Part shown: positions 1 to 8,069 of the stretch, one piece after another
Numbering within the stretch: the stretch's first letter is position 1
Layout of the letters: every line of letters begins with the position of its first letter
DNA from: Armatimonas rosea
GTDB taxonomy: Bacteria > Armatimonadota > Armatimonadia > Armatimonadales > Armatimonadaceae
Length of the DNA: 64,000 nucleotides
Reading direction: 5' to 3'
Assembly: GCF_014202505.1 (NCBI RefSeq)
Contig: NZ_JACHGW010000001.1
Coordinates: 248,001-312,000 of the forward strand
Translations under genes and position numbers: made by a program
The notes under the pieces: generated by a model
The model's database searches: none
The model's input: the letters and a program-made list of their open reading frames with translations, nothing else
Told to the model about the DNA's origin: nothing

Positions 1-1281
1 GCCTTTGCCCGCTGGCTGACCACGCCGCAGAACCCGTTCTTTGCCCGCGTGGAGGCCAACCGCATCTGGGCCGAGCTGACCGGGCGCGGGATTGTCGAGC
101 CGGTCGATGACTTCCGCGCCTCCAACCCGCCTAGCAACCCCGCGCTGCTGGACTGGCTGACCCAGGAGTTTGTCAAGTCCGGCTTCGACCGCAAGAAGCT
201 CATCAAGCTCATCTGCCAGAGCCAGACCTACCAGCGTGTCTCCGTGGCCCCGAGCGCCGCCGATGAGGCCCTCTTCTCCCACGCCAAAGTGCGGCTCTTG
301 ACCGCTGAGCAGCTCCAAGATGCGATTGGAGTCACAGCCGGCACGCTCGTCCCCACCGCTACTCTTCCTACGCAGCTCGCCGCGCTGGAGAGCAAGCTCC
401 AGCAGCGCGACAGTGCGCTGGAGGCGGAGTTCACCCGCTGGTTCACCGCGCAGACTCGCCTGGCTAAAGGGCTCTCTCTCTGGCAGAGTACCTGGAGCGA
501 CTCGGGCACGCCTCTCACACAGATTCAGGAGGGGAAGGAGTTCCGCTTTGAGGAGACCGAGCGTCAGACACGGACACTCACGCGGACGATTCACTCCCAT
601 AGCGAGCGCACCGTGACTGTCATGCTACGGTTCAGCGATCAAGCGACCCTCAAGCTCAATGGTGTGGCAGTTATGGGCAACCTCAGGCGCCCCCTTTCTC
701 TTGCCCTCAAGCCGGGTGAGAACACGATCGAGCTGCGCATGACCGGCGACAACCTCACCTTTACGTGGACGCTGGAGGACGATACCAGCGGCCTCTCCAG
801 CCCGCTGATCGAGGCGCTGCGTGCCGAGAAAACCGCGCCCGCTCATGATTTCTATCTCGCCAACGATCCCGAGCGCACCGAGCTCCTGCGCCAAAAAGCG
901 ACTTTGGAAGACCGGGTGGCCTACGCGACCCAGCGCCCGTGGCCGGAGCAGACCGCCTTCACCAAGACCTTTGGCCAGCCCGCACGGGAGACCGCCTGTA
1001 CCTGCGAGCGCCGCCAGACCCCGACACTCTTGCAGGCGCTGGAGCTGCTCAACGGACGGACCTCGTACGAGACGGTCGCTGCCGGGGCCGCACGCTATGC
1101 CGCCCTGCCGGACACGCAGCTCCTCGACGAGCTCTACCTCACGGCCCTAAGCCGTCTCCCCACGGTGAAAGAGCGCACGGTCGCGACCGCATTTCTGAAA
1201 AACGCCCCCGAGCGCACCGCCGCTGTCACCGACCTGCTCTGGACCGTGGTCAATACCCAGGAGTTTCTCTTCCAAAAATGA
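1..1281 (+). CDS. DUF1553 domain protein (5' part outside window)
   Basis: This is the C-terminal 426 codons of a secreted planctomycete-type protein. The frame is open from base 1, so the start lies upstream of the window. It opens with the DUF1553 signature (RWLTTPQNPFFARVEANRIW, then GRGIVEPVDDFR and NPPSNPALLDWL). A central beta-rich stretch (about residues 140-265) resembles an inserted sandwich domain. It closes with CTCERRQTPTLLQALELLNG and LYLTALSRLPTVKE, both typical of the family's end. The biochemical role of the family is unknown; its members usually sit beside DUF1501 proteins or c-type cytochromes and are thought to act outside the cytoplasm. Its stop overlaps the next gene's start (ATGA), so the two are translationally coupled. 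Confidence 0.85.
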   Translation, partial: AFARWLTTPQNPFFARVEANRIWAELTGRGIVEPVDDFRASNPPSNPALLDWLTQEFVKSGFDRKKLIKLICQSQTYQRVSVAPSAADEALFSHAKVRLLTAEQLQDAIGVTAGTLVPTATLPTQLAALESKLQQRDSALEAEFTRWFTAQTRLAKGLSLWQSTWSDSGTPLTQIQEGKEFRFEETERQTRTLTRTIHSHSERTVTVMLRFSDQATLKLNGVAVMGNLRRPLSLALKPGENTIELRMTGDNLTFTWTLEDDTSGLSSPLIEALRAEKTAPAHDFYLANDPERTELLRQKATLEDRVAYATQRPWPEQTAFTKTFGQPARETACTCERRQTPTLLQALELLNGRTSYETVAAGAARYAALPDTQLLDELYLTALSRLPTVKERTVATAFLKNAPERTAAVTDLLWTVVNTQEFLFQK

Positions 1282-2744
1282 AAAAGACTGGCCCCCTAAC
1301 CCCCGCTCCGCGGGGGGACAAACTCGAAATTCCTTATATTCCCCCCGCCCGGCGGGGGTTAGGGGGGTGGATTCTGCTCCTCACATTACCTGCCCTCCCA
1401 GCCCACGCCCAGTCGGTGAGCTTCTCGAAAGAGATCGCCCCGATCATCCAGCGGCGCTGTGCGGGCTGTCATGGCGAGCGCACCAACCTGGGAGACTGGC
1501 GGGCGCATACCTTTGCGGCCCTCATGAAGCCTGGCGCATCGGGGGCGGCGATGGTGGTCCCTGGCAAGCCCGAGGCGTCCGAGCTCTACAAGCGCATCAC
1601 CCACAAAGACCCCGAGCTACGGATGCCCAAGTCCGACGATGCCCTGGATGCGCGGCAGCTCACGCTGGTAAAGCGCTGGATTGCGGAGGGCGCGAAGTTC
1701 GACGGCTCAAGCAAGACGGCGCTACTGAAGACACTCCTAGGGCCACGCGTGCATCCTGCGGCACCGGCGAGCTACCGCGCGACGGTCCCGGTGCTGGCGC
1801 TGGCCTTTGTGCCGGGGGCGAAGCAGGTCGCGGTCGGGGGCTACAACGAGGTGACGCTCTGGGACACGCAGACCGGCAAGCTGGTGCGGCGTCTCGGGGG
1901 GCTGCCACAGCGCATCCAGAGCCTCCAGGTGAGCAAGGACGGCAAGACACTCCTCGTGGGGGGCGGGATTCCGGGCGAGTACGGTGAGGTCGCGCTGGTG
2001 GAGCTAGCAACCGGCAAGCGGCGCGTGCTGGATACCTTTGGCGATCTGGTGCTCACCGCACGCTTCAATACCGATGAGACCAAGATCGCGGCGGGCGGCG
2101 CGGAGGCGAGCGTGCGCTGCTACGACCTCAAGAACGGTGAGCGGCTCTGGAGCATGAGCGTTCATGCGGACTGGGTGACCTCGGTGGCGTTTAGCGGCGA
2201 TGGCAAGTATGTCGCGTCGGCGAGCCGCGACCACACGGTCAAGGTCTACGAGGCCGATGGAACCCTCTACACGACCTACGGCGGCCACAACCGGCAGTAC
2301 GGGCAGTACAAGGGCCAGGCGCCGGTCTACGGGGTCTGTTTCTCCGGTGGCACGGCGCTCTCGGTGGGCGGCGGCAAGTGGGTGCAGGAGTGGGAGCCCG
2401 AGAAGGCCAAGGCCGAGTCCGGCGATGCGGGCGATATGGAGGACCGCTTCTTCAAGCAGGGGCACGCACGCTTCCTCGCCCACGGCTGCGAAAAAGAGAT
2501 CTACCAGCTCTGCCTCAAGGACGGCCAGGTCTTCACGCTCGCCAGTGATGGAATTATCAAGCAGCTGGAGCTGACGAGTCAAAAAGAGATCCGTAGCTTC
2601 GGGCAGAGCGGCGACTTTGCCTTCTCTCTCGATGCCGACGTGGCGGCGCAGCGGCTTGTGGTGGGGAGCTTCGAGGGGAAAGTGCGGGTCTACGACCTGG
2701 CAACCGGGCAGCAGACCCTAGCCTTTGCCGCGCAGCCCCGCTAG
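1278..2744 (+). CDS. Secreted cytochrome c / WD40 beta-propeller protein
   Basis: This 488-aa protein has a planctomycete-type cytochrome c domain followed by a WD40 propeller. The heme motif CAGCH is at residues 61-65, after a hydrophobic signal-peptide core (ILLLTLPALPAHA, residues 32-44). The propeller spans about residues 165-485, with repeats such as VTSVAFSGDGKYVASASRDH. The ATG at 1278 overlaps the upstream stop and is the only in-frame ATG or GTG before the heme site. A palindromic repeat encodes residues 5-30, between the basic start and the hydrophobic core, which makes the signal peptide unusually long and Pro/Arg-rich. The protein probably forms an exported complex with the upstream DUF1553 protein. 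Family assignment is secure; function is inferred. Confidence 0.85.
   Translation: MKKTGPLTPAPRGDKLEIPYIPPARRGLGGWILLLTLPALPAHAQSVSFSKEIAPIIQRRCAGCHGERTNLGDWRAHTFAALMKPGASGAAMVVPGKPEASELYKRITHKDPELRMPKSDDALDARQLTLVKRWIAEGAKFDGSSKTALLKTLLGPRVHPAAPASYRATVPVLALAFVPGAKQVAVGGYNEVTLWDTQTGKLVRRLGGLPQRIQSLQVSKDGKTLLVGGGIPGEYGEVALVELATGKRRVLDTFGDLVLTARFNTDETKIAAGGAEASVRCYDLKNGERLWSMSVHADWVTSVAFSGDGKYVASASRDHTVKVYEADGTLYTTYGGHNRQYGQYKGQAPVYGVCFSGGTALSVGGGKWVQEWEPEKAKAESGDAGDMEDRFFKQGHARFLAHGCEKEIYQLCLKDGQVFTLASDGIIKQLELTSQKEIRSFGQSGDFAFSLDADVAAQRLVVGSFEGKVRVYDLATGQQTLAFAAQPR
1291..1368 (+). repeat. Palindromic repeat, family A, inside a reading frame
   Basis: The arms are inverted copies of a CCCCCTAACCCCCGC...GCGGGGGGA unit (about 1291-1318 and 1341-1367), separated by an AT-richer loop. 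The left unit recurs at 42190-42219. The insertion keeps the frame open and is translated as residues 5-30 of the cytochrome/WD40 protein. Confidence 0.75.
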
Positions 2745-3851
2745 GAAGCTCTGCACCACGGGCTTCCAGTCAAACTGCGCTTCGTAGAGCGCCTTGCCCT
2801 CCGCCGCGATTCTCTCGCGCAGAGAGGCATCTTGGATGAGCCGGAGGGTCTGGCGCGCGAACGCGGCATCGTCCCCGACCGGCGCGAGCAGGATCGCCTT
2901 CTCCGCCGCCTCACGAAAGACCGTGTCGGTGTGGTGGCCATCGGTGCCCACGGCCGCGATCCCGTGCTGGAAGCTGGTCATCAGCGAGGTTCGCCGGGTC
3001 GAGACACCGTCGATAAAGGGCGCCAGATAGAGGTCCATCGCCGAGAACCGGCGCGAGACTTCGTCGGCGGGGAGGGGCCCATCGGCGCAGAGCGGCTCCA
3101 GCTCGCCCAGGACCTCGCGCACGGCAGCGCCATCCGGGCCGATATAGAGCAGGCGGGCATCGACATTGTTCTGCCGCGCATCCTTGAGCGTGCTCGCCAC
3201 CAGGGGCAAGAGCCGCGAGACATGCGCCGTCCCAAAGACCCCCACCGCCACGACGTTATCCGGGATTCCCAGGCGCTGGCGTGCCTCGCTGCGCGTGAGG
3301 GGGACATGGGGCATGGTCGAGCCGACCGGCAGGTGGTGGACGGGAATCTTCTTGAACCAGCCGCGGGCGTGCTTGGCCCAGGCCTCCGCCGACGTGAAAA
3401 ACATATCGGCGGTCTGCCCGAGCTGCCAGTACTGCGGCACCTGCCACGACGCCATGACCGTGAACTTCACGCTCTCCCAGCAGGGCACAAAGTTCTCGTG
3501 CACCATCACGGCCAGCTTGGTCTTGGGGCAGCGGCGCTTGAGCTCGCGCAGGGTGGGGACAAGCTGAGGTGCGTAGCCGCGGTGGCCGTAGAGAAAGGGG
3601 TTGTACTGGAGCAGCACCCAGTCCGGCTGGCGTGCAACAATCGGCTCGATCACGCCGCGGATGCCGTCTTTGGTCTCCACCGAGAAGCAGGGAAGCACGG
3701 GCACTCCCACCACTTCGTCGTAGTCGAGGCCGGTGGGGGCAAGGAGGCGGACCTCCGCGAAGTGGGCTAGCTCCTCGCTGAAGAGGGCCGTGTAGTGCCC
3801 AATGGCATCGAACTTGGGAGGGAGGGCCGTGTTGATAATGTCGATCGTCAT
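2718..3851 (-). CDS. Glycosyltransferase, family 4-like
   Basis: This 377-aa cytoplasmic protein has the two-domain GT-B layout. The N-terminal half carries a family-4-like acceptor domain (start MTIDIINTALPPKFDAIGHY; HENFVPCWESVKF near residue 118). The C-terminal half carries a nucleotide-sugar domain with VGVFGTAHVSRLL, and PFIDGVSTRRTSLMTSFQHG in place of the usual donor-binding Glu motif. It probably transfers a sugar to a lipid or polysaccharide acceptor; the substrate is not readable. It is last in a minus-strand operon and its ATG overlaps the stop of the nucleoside hydrolase-like gene (ATGA). Its 3' end overlaps the convergent WD40 gene by 27 bp. Confidence 0.8.
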   Translation of the reverse strand: MTIDIINTALPPKFDAIGHYTALFSEELAHFAEVRLLAPTGLDYDEVVGVPVLPCFSVETKDGIRGVIEPIVARQPDWVLLQYNPFLYGHRGYAPQLVPTLRELKRRCPKTKLAVMVHENFVPCWESVKFTVMASWQVPQYWQLGQTADMFFTSAEAWAKHARGWFKKIPVHHLPVGSTMPHVPLTRSEARQRLGIPDNVVAVGVFGTAHVSRLLPLVASTLKDARQNNVDARLLYIGPDGAAVREVLGELEPLCADGPLPADEVSRRFSAMDLYLAPFIDGVSTRRTSLMTSFQHGIAAVGTDGHHTDTVFREAAEKAILLAPVGDDAAFARQTLRLIQDASLRERIAAEGKALYEAQFDWKPVVQSFLAGLRGKG

Positions 3852-4669
3852 GCGGTTCTAAGGAGCGGCAGGCGGGCGAGGAGCTCCGCGGCCGCGGGGC
3901 CGTGCGGGAGTAGCCCCCCGCCACGGAGGGAGCGCTCGGTGTGCAGCAGAGCTGCTTTCTCGTCGGGTGCGAGGGGCGTTTGTAGGTAGGCAAGGGGGTC
4001 GCCGGTCTCTTTGCGCCAGAGCCCGTGGCAGAGCTTGACCAGCGGCTCCGATGCGCCACCGAGCACCTCGCCCAAGCGCAGGCGTGCCTCCGCGAGGCGG
4101 TAGAGTGGGAGGCCGGCGCGGAGCAGGCTGGTGTGGGCGTGCGGATCGCTCGCCTCGCTGAGGTGCGCGTAGACCGCGCGGCAGCGGGTCTGGAGCAGGC
4201 GCGGGTTGCGGAGCTGCGCCACGGCAAGATCGCGTCCCGCCCCGGCGACCACCACGGCCACCTTCTCTTTATTGCTCTCCAGCTCCGAGAGAAGAAAGCT
4301 CACCCCCTGCTGGGTCTCGGCGGGCTGGTCGAGGGCGCGGTCGGTCTCGTTGCGCAGCTTGGTCTGGAGCCCGCCCAGAGCGAGGACGGAGCGCCCCGTG
4401 AGGTAGTTGAGCTGGTGTACGGTACGGAAGCCCGCCGAGCCGACCGCCGTGTCGAGGATCACGCCCCGCAGCTCGATATCCGGCTGGGCGTAGAGGCAGG
4501 CAAGCTCCAGCGCATCGGCGAGCTCATCGGTACCGTCGGTGCAGTACACCACAGGGAGCCGCTTGCCGGAGAGCTGCTTGAGCAAGGGCAGGTTCGGCCC
4601 TACCAGCTCCGCTGCGGATTTGATAGAGGTGCCCAAGAGCCCACGCCGGGAGACTGCTTCTTGACTCAT
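3848..4669 (-). CDS. Nucleoside hydrolase-like protein, degenerate active site
   Basis: This 273-aa protein resembles inosine-uridine preferring nucleoside hydrolases, which cleave the N-glycosidic bond of ribonucleosides using a Ca2+ held by a DTDxGxDxDDA motif. Here the corresponding stretch (residues 43-58) reads CTDGTDELADALELAC, so the first Asp and the DD pair are altered. Catalysis is therefore doubtful. The N-terminus has SRRGLLGTS, resembling a Tat twin-arginine motif but without a convincing hydrophobic core. Both ends overlap neighbours by 4 bp, so it is coupled to the toxin gene upstream and the glycosyltransferase downstream. A canonical member with an intact motif lies at 41300-42181. 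It may be a binding protein rather than an enzyme. Confidence 0.65.
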   Translation of the reverse strand: MSQEAVSRRGLLGTSIKSAAELVGPNLPLLKQLSGKRLPVVYCTDGTDELADALELACLYAQPDIELRGVILDTAVGSAGFRTVHQLNYLTGRSVLALGGLQTKLRNETDRALDQPAETQQGVSFLLSELESNKEKVAVVVAGAGRDLAVAQLRNPRLLQTRCRAVYAHLSEASDPHAHTSLLRAGLPLYRLAEARLRLGEVLGGASEPLVKLCHGLWRKETGDPLAYLQTPLAPDEKAALLHTERSLRGGGLLPHGPAAAELLARLPLLRTA

Positions 4670-5046
4670 AGTTCGTGTGCCTCTTTTTTCGTAATGGGCT
4701 TTCTTGCGCCGTGACGTAGGTGTCGTAGATAAACTATTGGGCCATCATCGCCCTCTTCAACCGAAAAGAGAATCCTGTAGGTAGGAGCTCCTGCTGTACG
4801 CTGAAAGAGAAGCTGGCGAGTCTGGGTTTTAAAGTGCTGTTGTTCTGGGATTAGGGCGCAACGCTCTGGAAAAATTGCAAGGGAAGCACGTGCCTTCTGA
4901 TACGCTGCCAGCCACTCTTGAGCGAGCCGGATCGACTCCGCAGGGGTAGGGTCTTCTTCTGTTCCATTCCATTGGGAGATTCGTACGAGCTCTGCTTCCA
5001 CATCGCGTGTCATCCGTTCGGTAGGACGAATGAGGAACTGTTTCAC
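4666..5046 (-). CDS. RelE/ParE-like toxin of a type II toxin-antitoxin pair
   Basis: This 126-aa protein has a C-terminal half that matches the RelE/ParE fold pattern: YRILFSVEEGDDGPIVYLRH followed by LRHGARKP (about residues 91-118). The helical N-terminal part is longer than usual for the family. RelE/ParE toxins cut mRNA on the ribosome or poison gyrase; which applies here cannot be read. It overlaps the upstream antitoxin-like gene by 4 bp, in the classical antitoxin-first order, and overlaps the next gene by 4 bp. The stretch is visibly less GC-rich than its surroundings, which suggests acquisition by transfer. Could instead be an inactive relative. Confidence 0.65.
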   Translation of the reverse strand: MKQFLIRPTERMTRDVEAELVRISQWNGTEEDPTPAESIRLAQEWLAAYQKARASLAIFPERCALIPEQQHFKTQTRQLLFQRTAGAPTYRILFSVEEGDDGPIVYLRHLRHGARKPITKKEAHEL

Positions 5047-5318
5047 GTTGCTCTCTCGGGTGTTTGTTTGAGCCAGGGAAACTTAGTCGCGAAGTGTGCA
5101 TCTTGTTCGTCGCAGCTCATGACACGCCCGAAACGGATATCTGCATCAGACTCCGCAAGAGCCGTTTTCAGCTCGTCCAGCTCCTCCCCCTCACAAGCGA
5201 GAGCCTGAAGCTCCTCGGCAAAAGCGGCTTCTAGCAAGGCTTGTGCGCGCTTCATCCCTTCGGGAGTTGCCTGAATGGCTGCCAGGGTTCGTTCTGAGAC
5301 TTCTAGCTTCAAGGTCAT
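5043..5318 (-). CDS. Antitoxin-like small protein
   Basis: This 91-aa acidic, mostly helical protein (KLEVSERTLAAIQATPEG at the start) is encoded directly before the RelE/ParE-like toxin and overlaps it by 4 bp. That arrangement is the main support for the antitoxin call; no clear DNA-binding motif is visible. The start is fixed by an AGGAG ribosome binding site at 5328-5332, with TATAGT at 5343-5348 as a candidate -10, both inside the 3' end of the permease gene. The pair may therefore have its own promoter. Confidence 0.6.
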   Translation of the reverse strand: MTLKLEVSERTLAAIQATPEGMKRAQALLEAAFAEELQALACEGEELDELKTALAESDADIRFGRVMSCDEQDAHFATKFPWLKQTPERAT

Positions 5319-5324
5319 TTTTTG

Positions 5325-6263
5325 CTACTCCTCAATTCTTCCACTATACCGCAACCGATCTAACACGACTGCTAAAACAATGACTCCCCCCGTGAGCAGG
5401 CGCTTGAGGGGCTCTTGGACGCCGAGCTGTGCGAGGCCGTTGCCCAGGATCGCGAGCACGAGCACTCCGAGTGCGGTTCCGAGCACCGAGCCCCGCCCGC
5501 CGGTGAGGCTGGTCCCTCCAATAACGACGGCCGCTATGGCGGAAAGTTCCATCCCGACTCCGGCGTTGGGGTCCGCGCTGGAGAGCCGCGCGGCGTTGAA
5601 GAGGCCCCCTAGCCCTGCCAGTGCCCCTGCAATCGCAAAGACCGTGATCTTCAGCCGCGCGACAGGAACTCCCGAGAGAAACGCGGTCTGCTCGCTCCCG
5701 CCGATGGCGTAGAGGTTGCGCCCAAAGACCGTCCGCGACAGCACTCCCTGCGCGAGAATCACTGCGGAAAGCACCCACCAGAAAGGGGGAGTCAACCCAC
5801 CCAGCCCTCCCTCCGCGAGCTTTTCCACGGGGCCACCCAGGTACTGTGTGCGGGACTCCGTGAGCAGGTAGGTCGCGCCGCGCGCCGCCTCCAGCATGCC
5901 CAGGGTCACGATAAACGACGGTAGCTTCAGCCGAACTGTGACAAGGCCCGTGAGCAGCCCGACCAGGAGCCCTGTGGAAGCGCCAAGGAGCGCGGCGAGC
6001 GGGAGAGGGAGATGTCCACGCAGGAGCGCCACTCCCAAGACGGCGCTAGCAAGCCCGAGGACGCTGCCCACCGAGAGGTCGATCCCGCCGATCAGCACCA
6101 CAAAGGTCATCCCCACCGCGACAAGCAGCGCCTCAGGGAGCTGGTTGGCGATCGTCAGGAAGGTTGTCGGGGTGAGAAAGGTCGGGGAGCGCCAGGCGAA
6201 GACCGCGATCAGCAGTGCCATCGCCGCCACCAGCCCCCCGAGCTCGACCAGCGAGCGCTTCAT
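5325..6263 (-). CDS. RbsC-type sugar ABC transporter permease
   Basis: This 312-aa polytopic membrane protein of the BPD_transp_2 family resembles the ribose/xylose permease RbsC. Supporting stretches are VVLIGGIDLSVGSVLGLAS, LKLPSFIVTLGMLEAARG, FGRNLYAIGGSEQTAFLSGV and AVVIGGTSLTGGRGSVLGT. About eight to ten hydrophobic segments are visible over the whole length. It works with the binding lipoprotein encoded just upstream (4-bp overlap at 6260-6263). No ABC ATPase (RbsA) lies in this operon or anywhere in the window, so energy coupling must come from elsewhere. The sugar is unknown. Confidence 0.88.
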   Translation of the reverse strand: MKRSLVELGGLVAAMALLIAVFAWRSPTFLTPTTFLTIANQLPEALLVAVGMTFVVLIGGIDLSVGSVLGLASAVLGVALLRGHLPLPLAALLGASTGLLVGLLTGLVTVRLKLPSFIVTLGMLEAARGATYLLTESRTQYLGGPVEKLAEGGLGGLTPPFWWVLSAVILAQGVLSRTVFGRNLYAIGGSEQTAFLSGVPVARLKITVFAIAGALAGLGGLFNAARLSSADPNAGVGMELSAIAAVVIGGTSLTGGRGSVLGTALGVLVLAILGNGLAQLGVQEPLKRLLTGGVIVLAVVLDRLRYSGRIEE

Positions 6264-7249
6264 TTTTTAAGCGTTTCGGCGGTGATCAGATCGACTGGGG
6301 TCTCTTTGTCGGTGGGGGTGGCTTTCTTTTGGAGCATCTCCAGCGCGTAGTCGATCCCAAAGGCCGCGAGCTGGTCGCCGTGCTGGTCCACGGTGCAGAG
6401 AACCGCGCCGGACTTGATGAGCTCCTGGACCGCGCCGATATTGTCAAAGCCGACCACTAGCACCTGCCCGGTCTTGCCCGCGGCCTTCACCGCCGCTACG
6501 GCTCCCAGCGCCATGGAGTCGTTGGCACAGAGCAGGGCTTTTATGTCGGGGTGGGCGGTGAGCATGGCGGCTGCGATCTTATTGGCCTGGTCGGTCTCCC
6601 AGTTGGCGGACTGGCTATCGGCGACTACCAGCCCTGCCTGCTTCATCGCGTCCTCAAAGCCCGCCTTGCGCTGCTGGGCATTAAACGCGGTGGGCGCACC
6701 CTCGATAATCGCGACTTTATCTCCAGGCTTGAGCTTGGTGGCGAGAAAATCCCCCGCCAGCTTTGCGCCCTTGCGGTTGTCCGGCCCGACAAACGGCGCG
6801 GTGAGCTGCTTCTCTTTCATGACGTCGGCGTCGAAGCGGTTGTCGATATTGACCACCACGATCCCCGCCGCCGCGGCCTTCTGACAGACCGGGACAAGCG
6901 CCTTGGAGTCGGCAGGAGCCACCACAATCGCGGCGACTTTCTGGCCGATCATCTGCTCGATAAGCTGCTGTTGCTTGGCGATATCTTGCTCGTCTTTGAT
7001 GCCATTTGAGATTAGTTTGTACTTATCTTCATTGACTTGCTCGTGCTTTTTCGCCCCCTCCTCCATGGTCTTGAAGAACTCATTGGCGAGCGACTTCATC
7101 ACCAGCGCGATCTGGGGACGGTTTGCACCCGCTTTGGCGACCGCGGCATCGCTGAGTGTTCCGGTGGTGGGTGAGGTGGTGGGTTGAGGGGGCTGGTTGC
7201 AGCCCGCGGCCAGCAGCAGTGCGGCGGCGACAAAAGTGGATCGTTTCAT
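6260..7249 (-). CDS. Periplasmic sugar-binding lipoprotein, RbsB-like
   Basis: This 329-aa substrate-binding protein of the Peripla_BP_4 family has a lipobox (LLLAAGC, Cys17), so it is probably a lipoprotein. Family features include IALVMKSLANEFFKTMEEGA, AIVVAPADSKALVPVC, VVNIDNRFD and LLCANDSMALGAVAAV. The start at 7249 was chosen because it gives a complete lipoprotein signal. The frame is open much further upstream, but that part overlaps the dioxygenase gene. It is coupled to the permease by a 4-bp overlap and lies 34 bp behind a phytanoyl-CoA-dioxygenase-like gene, which suggests shared expression. Confidence 0.88.
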   Translation of the reverse strand: MKRSTFVAAALLLAAGCNQPPQPTTSPTTGTLSDAAVAKAGANRPQIALVMKSLANEFFKTMEEGAKKHEQVNEDKYKLISNGIKDEQDIAKQQQLIEQMIGQKVAAIVVAPADSKALVPVCQKAAAAGIVVVNIDNRFDADVMKEKQLTAPFVGPDNRKGAKLAGDFLATKLKPGDKVAIIEGAPTAFNAQQRKAGFEDAMKQAGLVVADSQSANWETDQANKIAAAMLTAHPDIKALLCANDSMALGAVAAVKAAGKTGQVLVVGFDNIGAVQELIKSGAVLCTVDQHGDQLAAFGIDYALEMLQKKATPTDKETPVDLITAETLKK

Positions 7250-7283
7250 GGGCACAGGTTCTCCGCCGAGCACGTCGTTCCCT

Positions 7284-8069
7284 TCAAAACGCTTCTCCCA
7301 CTGTCTTGTCCTTGACCGCGGCTTGCCAGCGCAGGTCCTCGGGGCAGTAGTAGCCATCGTGGAGCGTGGCGCGGCGGGTGTAGGGGACATAGTTGCCGGT
7401 GTGCCAGCCGCAGGCGCGGTAGAACGCCACATCGCCGGCAAAGAGGGGGACCAGGGTCGCGCCGGGCATGGCGCGGGTGTAGTCCAGGCAGCGCCGCTCG
7501 CGCTCCTCGGGGATGGCGGCATCCGTGAGCTCGGGGCCGGGGGGTGGGATGCGGGGGAAGTGTGCGGTCTCCTCGGGGAGATCGTCGCGGTGGTGGCTCC
7601 CCGGCACCACCCAGAGGCAGTGGTCGTCGTAGAGCGCCCCATTGAGCTGGTTAAAGAGCCGCAGGTCGCGGATCGCCCGGAAGAAGGCGGGCAGGTCGAG
7701 GCCGGGGACATTGTAGCCCCAGTCGCGGTGCCAGTGCGTGCACCAGGCGTCGTTTTGCGGCTCGAAGAGGATCCCCATGATCTGGCTAGACGCGTGCTCC
7801 GGTCCCAGAATATTCTCCACCGCGGCCCGCATACCGGGGAGCGCATGAAAGTCATGAAACGGCTGGTGGTTGAGCTCGGGGTACTTGTAGACCGGCTGGA
7901 GCCGCTGGGTCTGCGGCCCTTGGAGTGTCCGCGCCAGCTCCCGCGCCCTCTCCGCCTCGCGCCGCAGGTCTGTCAGCAGCGACACCGGAATCACCCCGCG
8001 CAGGACCGTCAGCCCCGCGCTGTAGTACTCCTCGCGGTGCCGGTCAGTGTAGAGAAACTCAGTGCCCAT
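7284..8069 (-). CDS. Phytanoyl-CoA dioxygenase family protein (second of pair)
   Basis: This 261-aa Fe(II)/2-oxoglutarate-dependent oxygenase of the PhyH family has candidate iron ligands H114 and D116 in CTHWHRDWGYN and H223 in GWHTGNYVP. R233 is the likely 2-oxoglutarate-binding Arg. The ATG at 8069 overlaps the upstream PhyH gene by 11 bp and starts a normal-length protein; the open frame upstream of it is a shadow. Such enzymes hydroxylate small molecules. Their placement before a sugar-binding protein and permease suggests they act on, or produce, the imported compound. Substrate unknown. Confidence 0.8.
   Translation of the reverse strand: MGTEFLYTDRHREEYYSAGLTVLRGVIPVSLLTDLRREAERARELARTLQGPQTQRLQPVYKYPELNHQPFHDFHALPGMRAAVENILGPEHASSQIMGILFEPQNDAWCTHWHRDWGYNVPGLDLPAFFRAIRDLRLFNQLNGALYDDHCLWVVPGSHHRDDLPEETAHFPRIPPPGPELTDAAIPEERERRCLDYTRAMPGATLVPLFAGDVAFYRACGWHTGNYVPYTRRATLHDGYYCPEDLRWQAAVKDKTVGEAF

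Noticed and set aside
939-1277. Upstream extension of the cytochrome/WD40 frame
   Set aside because: It lies wholly inside the DUF1553 gene in another frame and lacks exported-protein features; the ATG at 1278 is coupled to the upstream stop.
7250-7855. N-terminal extension of the sugar-binding lipoprotein frame
   Set aside because: It overlaps the PhyH gene in another frame and would bury the lipobox.
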